In this document: one piece after another, positions 23,560 through 34,552 of the stretch | Position numbering within the stretch: the stretch's first letter is position 1 | Layout: every line of letters begins with the position of its first letter | From: Polytrichum commune | Lineage: Eukaryota; Streptophyta; Polytrichopsida; Polytrichales; Polytrichaceae | NCBI GenBank assembly: GCA_950295325.1 | Contig: OX485807.1 | Location: forward strand, 2,048,501-2,112,500 | Reading direction: 5' to 3' | DNA length: 64,000 nt | The notes under the pieces: model-generated | The model's database searches: none | Seen by the model: the letters and a program-made list of their open reading frames with translations, nothing else | Told to the model about the DNA's origin: nothing | Program-made: the position numbers and the translations under genes

Positions 23560-23993
23560 AACCGACAGATTCTTTCAAACTGCGGCCGAATGAGGGGATC
23601 CCCACTTCAAGAACTCGCCACGATGAACTTCAAGTAGGATGGACAATCGTCTGGAAGCAATGGCCTATCTCCTCTCTCCACTCTCGTTCCGAATTTCAAA
23701 TTTCTCAATTTTTTAGTATTCCACAACCAAAGGCATCCACGGGTGATAACCACATCAACAAATCTCCTAGAATTGTCCCAAAACTAAAGACATCCATCAG
23801 TCTTCAACAAATTAATTCTTTCATCCTCTCTCAGACCTTGCAACTCAGGAGCGCATGTGCCAGTCATAGCACAATGAATAATTATTGGACAATCCTGGAC
23901 ATTTTCCTTTTCCCGTGCCGAACCAAAGTCAATCACCTTCACTGCCTTATATCTTCTCGACACCTGATGTAATCTTTCAAAATATTCTAGCAT
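23560..23993 (-). pseudogene. Protein kinase C-lobe remnant, frameshifted
   Basis: Minus-strand translation gives AVKVIDFGSAR (DFG at about 23930-23922), then MTGTCAPELQGL (the activation-segment APE motif, about 23870-23835) and KTD. A GATGGATG duplication shifts the frame, and the expected VFSFGTIL of subdomain IX continues in another frame. Further on, GDPLIRPQFERI (about 23605-23565) matches the subdomain XI RP-x-F motif. No HRD loop or N-lobe is found upstream, so the fragment is 5' truncated and frameshifted: a dead receptor-like or cytoplasmic plant kinase. Order and spacing of four kinase landmarks make chance unlikely. Confidence 0.6.
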
Positions 23994-24339
23994 CTTTCAA
24001 ACCTTCATAACCTTATTCAGATGGCTTTCCAAGTAGCTGCAATAGACTTGCCAACCCGTGTATCTTCCACATTCAATCTGAATGTGGCCATTATTCAGGA
24101 ATCATACCCACTAATAAGGGGCCCCACTTAACAACTTACAAGATCTAAATAATCTTATGTTTGTGTGCATCGTGCTAAACGTTTGATATTTGTGAAATAG
24201 AGTATTAGCTAAAGCATTTCATTCTTGACAAGGCAGAGGCGTCTAATTCAGATACTTTTTTCTCTGCACCCACATCTAGTAAGATGTTGAACACGCAATA
24301 AGTACAAGATTCAAATTAGCAAATTCGAATCATGCCCAT

Positions 24340-24600
24340 AACCATTTCTCTCATAAATTTTGTAACTCATACGAAAATCTTATTCATTATCAAAGTGAAA
24401 AACTTCGTGCTCATGAAGTGGTCATATAGGTCCCCCAATTATATCGATTATTGAACCTAAAGTAGTTAGCATATTTTGAGCATGTAGTCCAACCTCATAT
24501 AAACACATGCCTATTTGGTATCCATTCTTAGATCCACATATACCACATACCACTCATATATACTTGTCCAAATTATTGTTATGTTGGAAATAGACACATC
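24340..24600 (-). repeat. Dispersed repeat family C, copy
   Basis: Shares TCTCATAAATTTT...CGAAAATCTTATTCATTATCA, TCATATAGGTCCCCC and the CATTCTTAGATCCACA...ACCACATACCACTC blocks with copies at 29.6, 42.3, 44.8 and 53.2 kb (the last two inverted). No terminal repeats recognised. Confidence 0.5.
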
Positions 24601-26140
24601 TACCTAACTGTGGATCTGCAAAGGTCGAAACAAATAACCTACACTTAAAATTAGGATTTTGCAATCCTTTCTAGACTATATGAAGGTTGGTTCAGAAGGG
24701 TCAGTTCAAACGGAGACGTGAGTTTAGTGCCACCAAAAGATTAGCACGTGTTCAACGACTACGTTCTTGGACTTCAAAGAATAAGCCACATTTTGAGGAG
24801 AAGTCCCATCTTACAAAGTCTTCTGAACAACACCGAAGGCTTCAATCGACAAATGGTTCAGCAAAGTGCGAAGTTTGTAGCAAAATGGTGCGAGAAGACA
24901 AAGGTGCTTGGGTTTGGGAGGAAGGAAGCCTATGAGCAGGGTATGCACTTCAATAATACAAAAAGATAAGAACTTGGTTTAGCCAGAGTATCCTCTGCAT
25001 AATCTCTTCACACAATAATTTGAATTGCAGTGCATATCTTTTGCTTCATAATTACATGGACTCTCAGAAATCCCTCTGCATCGGCGACCATAATGGAGAA
25101 AATTGAATTGACGACATAATTCTAGCATGGATAGAAATAATTCAAGGTTCATCTTATGCCACCTTGCAAGTAGTGTGATATTCACCTGACATCTCTTGAC
25201 AAGCAACATCCCACTCAATTAAGAGTAGAAAATACCTAATTGGTGTATGTGCAGACACAAGTAAGATTGGTCTTAGAGATGTTTGCTCAAGGATCTTCCA
25301 GGAGCCGGGAATGCCTTATGGTTAATGAAGATAACACTGCGAAGTGTGTCGTCCGGATTTAAAAGAACATGCTGGCTACAAACTGTTGGCAGAGAGGATT
25401 CGAAATGCCATCCAACCTGCGAGCATACACACAATTGCGCATTCAAGTTTTGAAGTTGCAGAAGGTGGGGATGCCAGAGAAAACGATTCCAAGACTCGAC
25501 TGTTTACAGAGGTGACCAGCCCAGACTCTCATTCACCTGCGTTGCTGTCGGCTCGCTCCCCTCAGGATCCTGGTATTCCGCCCTAGACCTCAAGCCAGGA
25601 CCAGAACTTGAAGGCAAATTCAAGCTCGTCTACACAAATGTATGTTGCTGTCTCCTGAATTCATTTCGAGGCCTCTATCATGGATACTTTTATTTCCTTT
25701 GTATTTTCATTGTTCACGGAAGGAGTTAGGATACATTTCATTGCATCACACGGAAGGCCTCAATCCTGTCAGGAAAGGTCATGGCACTTCTTCCAACCAA
25801 GGATCGATCACATGCCACAATGGAGATGAGACAGCAAGGTCTCACCTCACTGTCACTCTTGCTTCGGGATGCACTATCATCAGGACTCTGTTTCCTGAAT
25901 CTGACAGAAGCAAACTGGTGACTGAGATATTACCCTTTCAGTTTCTTCAAATACTTTATGAAGGAAAATGATCACATATTAATATGTTACGCTCTTACAA
26001 CATCCAGCTCGGCTATGATGGATGGTTGTTGACATTTGGAAACCAAATCCAAAGGACAGACGAGATAATGCTCAATTACATATATATTATATACCAATGG
26101 GCTTGCACTAACCAAAAATGCTTTTCATAATGATATGAAT
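24601..26140. other. Tract with coding-like patches but no recognised gene
   Basis: Frames at 24687-24969 and 25344-25586 (for example EHAGYKLLAERIRNAIQPAS) have mixed coding character and no family motif. They may be decayed exons of neighbours in the 21-29 kb graveyard. Confidence 0.3.
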
Positions 26141-26563
26141 CAGAGCAACTGCCTACCACAATCCAGAGGTTGAGCTTGCGGATGCCTTGGTAAGAAGAGC
26201 AACCACCCACTTACATCTGCCCGAAGTTGATGATTCCAAAAAGAAACCAGCCTTATCCCCGGTGAAGCAGCGCCGAAATGGGATCGAGGCTGGAAAGCAC
26301 GTACAGAACATAAAAGCTACAATCCATCACAAAATTGCGCGAAGGAAATGAATAATAGAATGGAACAAACAATTAGAAATAGTGGCATGATGAGGAGTAC
26401 TAATGGCCTTACCCACCAAGTTTGTGGCCCATTCAGCACATGGCAGCATACGCGGATATTATCACGTGTTGACCGTGAAAATCAGTTGCTTCTGCGGCGC
26501 TACATCAATGTGATGAAAGAGATACTCAAAATGAGACAGAAGGAGGAGGGTGATCCACATTGA
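26141..26563 (+). pseudogene. Possible CFAP97/Hemingway-like 3' fragment
   Basis: Two adjacent frames are offset by one base near 26345. The first reads ATAYHNPEVELADAL... and later KHVQNIKATIHHK. The second contains RILSRVDRENQLLLRRYINVMKE before a TGA at 26561. The CFAP97 family (ciliary/flagellar, also in sperm-bearing plants) has a KPTID-type motif followed about 40-50 residues on by an ER(E/D)N-x-LLL helix; these two strings match in order and spacing. The frame break means either a splice I have not placed or a broken gene. GCCTTG|GTAAGA near 26190 is a plausible donor. The identification rests on remembered family consensus and is weak. Confidence 0.3.
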
Positions 26564-26943
26564 GTATCCACATGTATGGTGGAGGAGGGTTTACCGATGC
26601 CATGGTTAGTGTATAACCAATGTCAGAATTATTTTGTCACTTATATACGAAGAAGATATAATTTGCAGGAGTTTTTCTATTAGGACCACCGATTGTATGC
26701 TAGACACAAATTCACAATTTCACGTTCCAGCTGCTTCAGTCCTGTGTGCCTATCAGAAACACTATGGAGGAAATTCCTTGCGCAGACTTCTGCTGGTAGC
26801 CGTTACGGGGTGTTTCTTTGAGATGCTTCTTTCACTTCCAACATTGCATTATAACATTACACATCGACGTTCTTACCTTCTTAATTGCATATGATAAATT
26901 GGGTCATTTTTTAGTGCTGACAATTTGCCTAATTCTTTTGCAG

Positions 26944-27790
26944 TTTTCACCATCGAAGCGTACACATATCAGTGATGAAATAAGTGGTGTTACAGAACAT
27001 AAAGTTTATGCATGCTGGTCATCATCATTTAGCAGGTATGAGCCACGACTCGACTCAAAGGAACCGCCGGCAAAAAATTCGGGATGAGTTTGACTACTTA
27101 AGGAATTAATTTTGATTCCCGGCATTTCTAAGGTACACTTCAGAATGTACCAAATTGAATAAAATGTTGATGCAATGTATAGTTGACTTTTAATTAACTT
27201 CCCATCCTATGCAGCAATGAATTATTATGTATTATCTGTTATCCACAAACTATATCCTTGCTTTCCAGCGATGTTTCCAGGCTCTTGTAGAACCATTCGC
27301 TCTTAAATCATTCTTTGAATTCACTGCCAATTGTCTGCCTAACAACCGTCGTCCAGTTCTTTTTTATTTTTTTTGTCTTCTCTATCTCTTGGATACCCAG
27401 AATGCTATCTAGGGGTTAGTACCACATGCCGCACAGTTTCCGAAGTGAATGATGCTTTGAAGAACTCATAATCGTCATTCTTCATCCTAAATCTGAGGTA
27501 TAAATATTTGTAGACCACCAGTGACTTTCAATAGGGCCCTACCTTGTCTGCATACATATATAAGTCTGATTACCTGACCTTGTGCATAATTGTAGTTCAT
27601 GTGCATGTGTGGCAGGGAGACAAGAGATCCATCGTAGGTGATGCCATATTGTACTTGAAGGATCTACAGAACACCAATAAGACCCTGAATGGAGCAGAAT
27701 AGAGAACTGGAACACCGAAACGAGGAGCTGCTAAAAGCCCTCTTTGTGTTCCAGGAAAGTAAGGAAGAGGAGCCACCATCTTCCACCTAC
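26944..27790 (+). pseudogene. bHLH transcription-factor pseudogene
   Basis: After a good acceptor (TTCTTTTGCAG) a frame begins FSPSKRTHISDEISG. A second frame from 27038 reads MSHDSTQRNRRQKIRDEFDY then LRN, a bHLH basic region and helix 1. Five extra bases (about 27107-27111) then shift the frame, and LIPGISK follows up to a GT donor at 27133. After the intron (acceptor ending 27615), GDKRSIVGDAILYLKDLQ gives loop and helix 2. One extra base near 27688 shifts again into MEQNRELEHRNEELLKALF, the usual extension of the helix. Basic-region His and Arg are present, but the E-box-contacting Glu is Gln (TQR for TER). The KGD-x-x-SI loop resembles the tapetum bHLH010/089/091 group, by inference only. 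Two frameshifts in about 650 bp make it a pseudogene unless assembly error. A possible original start, ATGTATGGTGG, lies at 26572. Confidence 0.65.
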
Positions 27791-28796
27791 ACTTGGATTC
27801 ATATCACCTTATATATTATAGTCCGACATAAATGCATATATCTAGAAGGTGAGCTTTGCAGAACATGATCTCCATCAACCCATCCTCGTACACTGCCAAG
27901 TTTACTCGTGTTTCATAGAAAAGATAAAATTATGATCATTCTGTTAAACATGAATTTTTGATACCAACTATTGCTCAGTTGCTTCTTTTTCAATGCTTCA
28001 AGAAACCATGATCCTTCAGCATTATCATTTTGGTTCACCACAAACCTGCATTGTTTACTTGGTGTATGTATTGTTGTTGCATTCAGGTACAGAGAAGGTG
28101 GATTGTTGCCCATAGACAGAGATTGTCAAGTGGAACCGTGAAACCATAAGTCATCCTCGAGCAACTGCAAAATTCGAAGAGTGATGCAGACAGCCATCTG
28201 TACCACACGGGTTTACCAAGCAGGTACCAACTTATTGGCACACACATCTATCAAGATCTTGACAAGCTTATAAACCAAACAGAATTGCCAGAAAAAGAAA
28301 CGTCCAAAGCTCAATTCTTCTTCACATGAAAGAAATGAGAAGTCTATGTGGGACCTGTTTTTGAGATCTTTGGAAGGAGCTATTATGACTCATCTGGTAG
28401 TCACACTGATATGTCATATAAGTAGCTCGACTTTCAAGGGTTAAAGATGAAGTTTACCTCCGTGGATGGCCCAGTACCAGTTTTGCAGTGGAGGTAGTCC
28501 GCATATTGTGCTAGTGATGTTATTGAAGAATGATACACAACCAATTGGCTCAATCTTTGCAGTGAGTTCGATGAACCGTCTGACTGCAGTGAGCTTTCAA
28601 AGTGATACGTACTCATCTCTTGATCAATTCCTAAACAAATGAAGTCACAAATACTGAAGAGTCACAGTGAAGAGTTTATGTTGTAGCGTTGTCTCAGATA
28701 TTTCTGATGACCTTTCATTCATCAAATTCTACTTTGCATTTTAAAACAACCTGCCACTGAAGTTCATACGCATGTATTAGTACAAGGAAATGGTCA

Positions 28797-28958
28797 TCTG
28801 AAGAGAAAGGTGATCATATTCTTAATTTGCCGAAGAATACTTCCACCATGCGACTGTTTTGAAGCAATGCTTTGTGGTTGTCCTCCTGGGGCCAGGCTGT
28901 GCAAATTGTGGACTCCTTGCAATCACGATTGAAGGAGCTAGCTATGGCCTCTTTGCCA
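28797..28958 (+). pseudogene. Broken partial copy of the 21.5-22.3 kb exon
   Basis: Matches 22020-22195 with about 80% identity. Shared blocks are GAGAGGAAGGTGA, GAGGAGTACTTCCACC, TGCTTTGTGGTTGTCCTCC, GGGGCCRGGCTGTGCA and TGGACTCCTTGCAATCACG. About 24 bases after GGCTGTGCA are missing, which breaks the frame, and a TGA replaces part of the GTCCCCCAG segment. The copy ends exactly where a hairpin MITE begins. It is a dead duplicate, same strand, 6.8 kb from its source. Confidence 0.75.
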
Positions 28959-29104
28959 CACTGATTATCCCAATTAGTGCGCGTTACTATTCGGAGCTAC
29001 ACAGTGCTATAAATATTCAATGAGAATGTAATATTTTACCAAGCAAGACGTCATTGCGCTGCGTAACTCTGAATAGTAGCACGTACTAATTAGGATAATT
29101 AGTG
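28959..29104. mobile_element. 146-bp fold-back MITE
   Basis: Nearly the whole element is two ~46-bp inverted arms. The left starts CACTGATTATCCCAATTAGT and the inverse of the right starts CACTAATTATCCTAATTAGT. A short spacer separates them. Right flank TA, left flank CA. Same family as 48387-48600. Confidence 0.7.
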
Positions 29105-30370
29105 TACTTCTCTTCGATCGCGGGTTGCATGGAGCTTCCCAGTTCAGCAGAGCATGGAGAGCCAGGGATTCACATGATGCTGTGCAAATGGTTCGCACAA
29201 TCAGATCACTCCACATTCAGATCAGTCATGAAAATGCCTCTGAAAAAATGGCAATGTAGTTTCATTCGAACGCTATTAGAATGACCATTCTTTTGTCTCC
29301 TTCAGCGTCATGATGAAGGTTACCAGCTTAGAACCAAATTTGATCCCGGGAAAGCTCACCATTTTGTATAACAGATGCAACTTCATGATCATATTTCAAG
29401 GTGAAATCTCGTGTCTGTGGTCATTGAATAGTTGGCTCGCCATCAACTTGCAAGATCCTCATCAAACCGACTATCCTTGCTAAGTTTCACATCTGAGAAT
29501 AGCCTGTCCTTTGATCCACTTGAATTATAGGCTTCACAAATCATGCCAATTATAGCAATGGTGTCGAACGTAGATGGGTCTTAAATGGTTACTATTTCCG
29601 ACTAGCCTAGTTCTCCTAGGATATGAAACACATGATTAGTATGTGATGGTTAGCATATCCAAATCAATGCCATAGTCACTTTTCTCATGATTTTTGGAAT
29701 TCATGTGAATATCTTATTCAATATCAGAGTGAAGATTTACATGTTCATTAGATGATCATATCGGTCCCCCAACCCATGACACCAGCCAAGTAAGAACAAT
29801 CCTAATATTGGAAGGTCACAACTACATAGTTAATGTTAAGTATTGTGGGCATACTTATAGTGTGACTTACCCTTTGTTGCAATATAGTGTGGTCCATAGT
29901 ATACACCATCATGCATTCAAATATCGTGGAACCTTATACTACATGGATTTTTTTTGCATTAGTTCCTCCACATCCATGTCGTCCCAAGGGGTGGATTATT
30001 CATTGCAAACCTAAATGACATGTGTAGGTGACTATGGTGATTTTAGATTTTTGTTGAAGTCTATTTTTGGAATATATATATAATTCAAATCCGCCTAGGT
30101 ACGATGGATATGAATTGGGTCTCACTTTGTTAAATGTCTCTTGAATGCACACTATTTTTCAGTCTAGCAACAAAACATTGGATCCTCAACATACACCTCC
30201 AATGTCATACAAATATGGATTGGAATATAGTGTGCATCCTTAGTAACATCCCCAATGTGTTTAGTGTTAATTTCCATGTTTGCAATGTAGCCCACAATAT
30301 TTACCACAAACATTGGACCATAGTGGAAGTTTGCACTAGGATATAAACATTTGCTTCCTCATAAGAAATA
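29105..30370. other. Gene-free tract
   Basis: No gene recognised. A copy of repeat family C lies at 29560-29800. The rest is AT-rich. Confidence 0.4.
29560..29800 (-). repeat. Dispersed repeat family C, copy
   Basis: AGATGGGTCTTAAATGG, TTCCGACTAGCCTA, CTAGGATATGAAACAC, GGTTAGCA and CATATCGGTCCCCC match, in order, the copy at 42250-42620. Confidence 0.55.
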
Positions 30371-31933
30371 CATTGTATATGGTATATAGTGTCACGTACG
30401 CTATTTGCGAAAGGGCTAAACTAGATGCCTAGAGGTCTCAAAGTGTCACGTTTTTCTAATTGCCAATATGATACTATTCGTTAACATAGGTAACTTTTTT
30501 AAGAAAAACGTATTTACATCTTGACATCTAGCATAGCACATTGAGATACTTGAGGTCATAGTCTTACGTTTAGTATGCAAGGGAGAGATATTATTGAGCA
30601 TAATAAAGGCAAGTGTCATGTGTTACACTTTAGTATGCAAAGAGGAAAATATTCTTGAGCATACCCCATGGCCAACACTCCTCGAAAATTAGAAAACTAC
30701 GTGCAACCAAAGATAGGGTCATTTTTTTTTAATTGAGAGTATCAAAAAAACTGAAATTTTTTTTGAGGCCTCACATAATATTTGACTTTGAGTTCAAAAT
30801 AATGTAAGTTCTTATAAATTCTATAAAATCAAGTTCATATCATTTCTAAGCTATCATGATGGTATAAATTAGTTATTATCATCTATGGTTTTGCACTAAT
30901 AGAAAATTGTGTTGTTCTTGTTCTTGAGTGCATATATGTTTTGTGTATGTTTATTTCGTCTTGTGGATTTCTGAAATTCCTTTGAGGTTGAACCGCATTG
31001 CAATGAAGTGTTGGCTCTGCCTTTTGATATGTTTTCTTAAAATGAGCCAAAGTTTGGCTATGCTCGGACAACCAACTAGAATTGGTTGCATGTGGAGGAT
31101 AATCATAGGGCATAGCACTCTTGCAACAAGTTGTTTGTTGATTTATAATAAACATATGGTGCATGAAAATGACTCACCCCAACCTTTTAGAGTAATTGGA
31201 AGATACTACGAAATATGCACACATACAAAATTACCTTATTGAATGGGTCATCTAATTTTTTTGTCACCAAGATAATACCCCCCAAACATTTATAACCTTG
31301 TTGCACATGGTTCCCATATATCACACTAAGTGTCAACCTCGGGGAGCATACTAATGCCAAGTGTCAATTATGTACACTTTTGTCAACAATTGTAGACCAT
31401 TGTGTGACATAAGCGTCCACCTCATAACACTACTGAACATCCCCATGCCAAGATGTCAGTAAGTGCACTTGCACACCCCGTGTCATGAGGTGAAACTCAT
31501 GGCAAAGTTGTTGTGTATCTTAGCTTACGCCTCAAAATAGGGTAAGTGAGACTATTATGCATGTGACACTAAATACTATAAACGGTGTAATTATCAAGGT
31601 GACCCTATTTGTCAACGTGAGCAACATTTTGAAGTTAATGGATTTTTCCAGGTGACATTTGGGGGTAGAAAATTGGAGTGCTAGATGATAATTTTACATT
31701 TTAGTATGGAAGAGGAAGATATTATTAAACAAACTAATGCCAAGTGTCATGTGTTTACACTAATGATCTACTTGTTGTATTCTAAACATAGCAAGTATCA
31801 TAATGGTGTTGAGCATATTAATGTCAAGTGTCATGTGGTTGCACTAATGAGCAACTTTGTGGATCATTGGTGTAGCCTAGGCATAGGAGCCTCACAATAG
31901 GGCAAGTGACACTAAATACCATACATAATGCGG
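30371..31933. mobile_element. TTTAGTGTCA-family TIR element, 1.56 kb
   Basis: The left end CATTGTATATGGTATATAGTGTCA and the inverse of the right end (ATTATGTATGGTATTTAGTGTCA) match each other and the 371-bp MITE at 11223. TA lies on both sides. A further end of the same type at 31562-31587 suggests a nested or rearranged copy. The interior repeats a block (TTTAGTATGCAAG...GAGCATA...AAGTGTCATGTG) at about 30585, 30635, 31695 and 31810. No transposase recognised; ORFs inside show no motif. Confidence 0.5.
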
Positions 31934-32656
31934 TACACTTATCGTGCACTTTCAAATTTAACAACTCCATGAGAATTCAATGTGAATACTTTCAATATTT
32001 CTTCACTACATTCAACCAATTTAAAATCAATTGAATACCTTAGTGCTATTGAGAATTTGGATATGACAACTTGGGGGCATTAGATGCAGATTCATGCTTA
32101 GTACTTGGATCATATACAATGTCATGTATAAACACCTTTTGTTTTCTCTTAAACATAAGCTATTGCACTACATAAAGTCTCCAACCCATAATTATATAAA
32201 ACTTGCTTTTAAGACTTGGTGAAGTGTGTAGAAATTGTGTACATTTGTTGTGCGACATTAATCCCCTTGGTCCTTTTAAGGGTTTGGCAAGTAATCTTAA
32301 TGTGGTTACTTATCTTAAATGGCCACCTTTATTGACGTGGCATGTGGTATTGGACACAAAAAGGAAACATGCTTAAGAACGATTAGACAACATTTGTTAA
32401 CTATCGTAGGCTCAACAATCAACATACTTTGGAGTTGATATATGTGATCACTTTTAAAAAGTCAAAGAGAATCTCCACTTTGAGAATGAATGAGGTAGTT
32501 CTATGAACTTTGACAAATTACGAGGAAAATGACTACAACCTCAATTTGGATTTGCTAATCATTTTTTCCTCGATTGCAAGTGTAGATTCTTAGAAAAAAT
32601 GGACTAATTGAAAAAGGTGACTATTTTAAGTTCACTTACCTTAAAGGGTTAACCTA

Positions 32657-33130
32657 GGGCCACTTTACACACATATTTAAGAGTCGTGACCATGAAAATC
32701 CAAGGGCCCTTGAAAGTCATCCAAAGGTTGTACCATGGGAAACATAACTCCAATTTTGCAACTGATGGGCCCTCAAGCTTAGTGTAAAATGAAAGTGGAC
32801 CTTGTTGAGGGACCACAACACATGCTTGGGTCGGGTCCCCACCATGGCAATATGATATTTCTAGAAGCCAATGACAAATTAAGTGATAGCCACGGCCACT
32901 CATTTTGCATTAGACCCACCTCTTCTTGATAGGCCTAATAAAATATCCATTAGACCATGAAACATCATCCACTTACTCCCATGTAAGACACTATGTAGAT
33001 TTTTTTTTTGTCCAATCAAATCTCCTCAGTCCCTCAAGCCTTTAAGGTTCTAGTGTAAAGTGAACTTGGACCGTCTCCAAATTCTCAACCAATCACATGA
33101 TTCGTATGTCACAAGTCAAGGACTCTCCAT
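32657..33130 (-). mobile_element. Diverged Harbinger-like MITE copy
   Basis: Begins GGGCCACTTTACACACAT. It follows the 40707-41210 copy block by block: GTCGTGACCATGAAA, GGGCCCT...AGTGTAA, GACCATGAAACATCATCCA, CCATGTA.GAC.CTATGTAGA, TAGTGTAAAGTGAACTTGGACCG and the CAATCACATGA region. The right terminus is no longer clear. Confidence 0.5.
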
Positions 33131-33352
33131 AACATGATAGGGCTCCTTAGTTACGTTCCATGGGACCATGTAGTACATGAGCATAATTCTCTTCTAATAC
33201 CAAGATTCCCCATCTAACAAGAGCACCCAAACTGTGTACTGTGAACTTTTCGACAAGCAACCAAAAATTACCATAGTATTTTAATCACAACCTCTTTCTT
33301 CAAGGGACCACCATGCAGTTGCTTAGTAATGTCATGTCAAGCTCTAGTGTGA

Positions 33353-33758
33353 GGGCCAGATCACATGAGGTCCCAAGTCCCAAGTCCCACTCATATTAGC
33401 GAGCCCCAACGAGGAGGCAAAGTCCCAACTTTTGAGCCTCAGGATACCATCAAAATATGGTTTATTATCATCAATGTCATATATTTATCAATTTATGCAA
33501 AAAAATATTCACGGGACTTGTGTTATGAGTCGGGTCTAGCTTTTTGCTCGACACCCAACTCTCAACACAAGTCCCGACCTCACCTCCAAAAAGTGTGGCC
33601 ATGTGGGTATCCATGTCATACTTGGGACTTAGGACTTGGGACCCCAGTGTGTGAAGCGGTAAATCCCAGCCAGCTTCCATGCTCTCAACGGCTGAGATTG
33701 CACGGATTGACCTCAAGTGACTTGGGACTTAGGACTCGGGACCTGTGTGAAGCAGCCC
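33353..33758. mobile_element. Second Harbinger-like MITE type
   Basis: A 406-bp element. Its left end GGGCCAGATCACATGAGGTCCCAAGTCC matches the inverse of its right end, GGGCTGCTTCACACAGGTCCCGAGTCC. An internal copy of the end (GGGACTTAGGACTTGGGACC) lies at about 33623-33642. Termini resemble, but differ from, the 40.7 kb family. Frames on both strands inside are by-products. Confidence 0.5.
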
Positions 33759-34084
33759 TACGTTAGTGTCCTTAATGACAATATAATAAGGTAATTAAGG
33801 GTTTTTGGGGTTCTCGAGAGAGAAGGAAAGCGTGGGGTTCCTCCACATTGGACCGGTTGCTAGCCGCCAGCCCTGGCCTCTTCCTCATTGCATCAGAACT
33901 GCGGATTCTGGAGGACTCGGTTAGCTGCCGGAATTTTGTGCGGTTTCCAAACGGGCATGAGGGGAGTGGCTGACACCCAGCCGGGTGGCAGGGGCAGTTA
34001 AGGAAGCCAGCTAATGGCTATGAAACGCAATTGTTTTTGAAGTCCGGGAAGCGAAAAGGCTAATGGGAGTAGAAAAGTACGCGC

Positions 34085-34405
34085 TACCCTCCCTAATATC
34101 TCGCCTGTGGCAGCCAAAGCGTACGTGATATTAAGGAGGTTTTTCGTCTTAGCATGGATGCGTGATAATAGCGAATTAGTGTAGCATGTGACATTGTGGA
34201 AGAACACAAAGTCAAGGTTGCGATAATGATCATAATGCCATCGTGATGCGTACGAGCGTGTGGTTTGAATTCCTTGGGTGATTATTTCAATGTCAAAATC
34301 TATGGTATATGGGAGGGAAATATGACAACAAGGAGGGAGATTTAAAACTAGACATGTATGTTCCCTAGGGTTTTGGGATGTAAGAGAGGGAGTGACATTA
34401 CGGAG
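34085..34405 (+). repeat. 320-bp dispersed repeat, copy 2 (partner at 16.7 kb)
   Basis: Same blocks and orientation as 16730-17050. The 5' palindrome is clearer here: CCTCCCTAATATC at 34088 against GTGATATTAAGGAGG at 34127-34141. Confidence 0.7.
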
Positions 34406-34552
34406 GTTAATTGCACGTATTTATGTGGTCACTTGTCAAGTTTCCAGACACGTATCCAAAACCTTATCACAAACAATCCTATAAAAACTCATACTCTCAG
34501 GAGGGGAGGATTGTAACAATATATCAAGAACTCCAAATGATAAACCACACTA

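Noticed and set aside
16730-34405. The 320-bp repeat pair as LTRs of one large retrotransposon
   Set aside because: No TG...CA ends, primer-binding site or polyprotein between them; intact host-like sequences and other elements lie inside.
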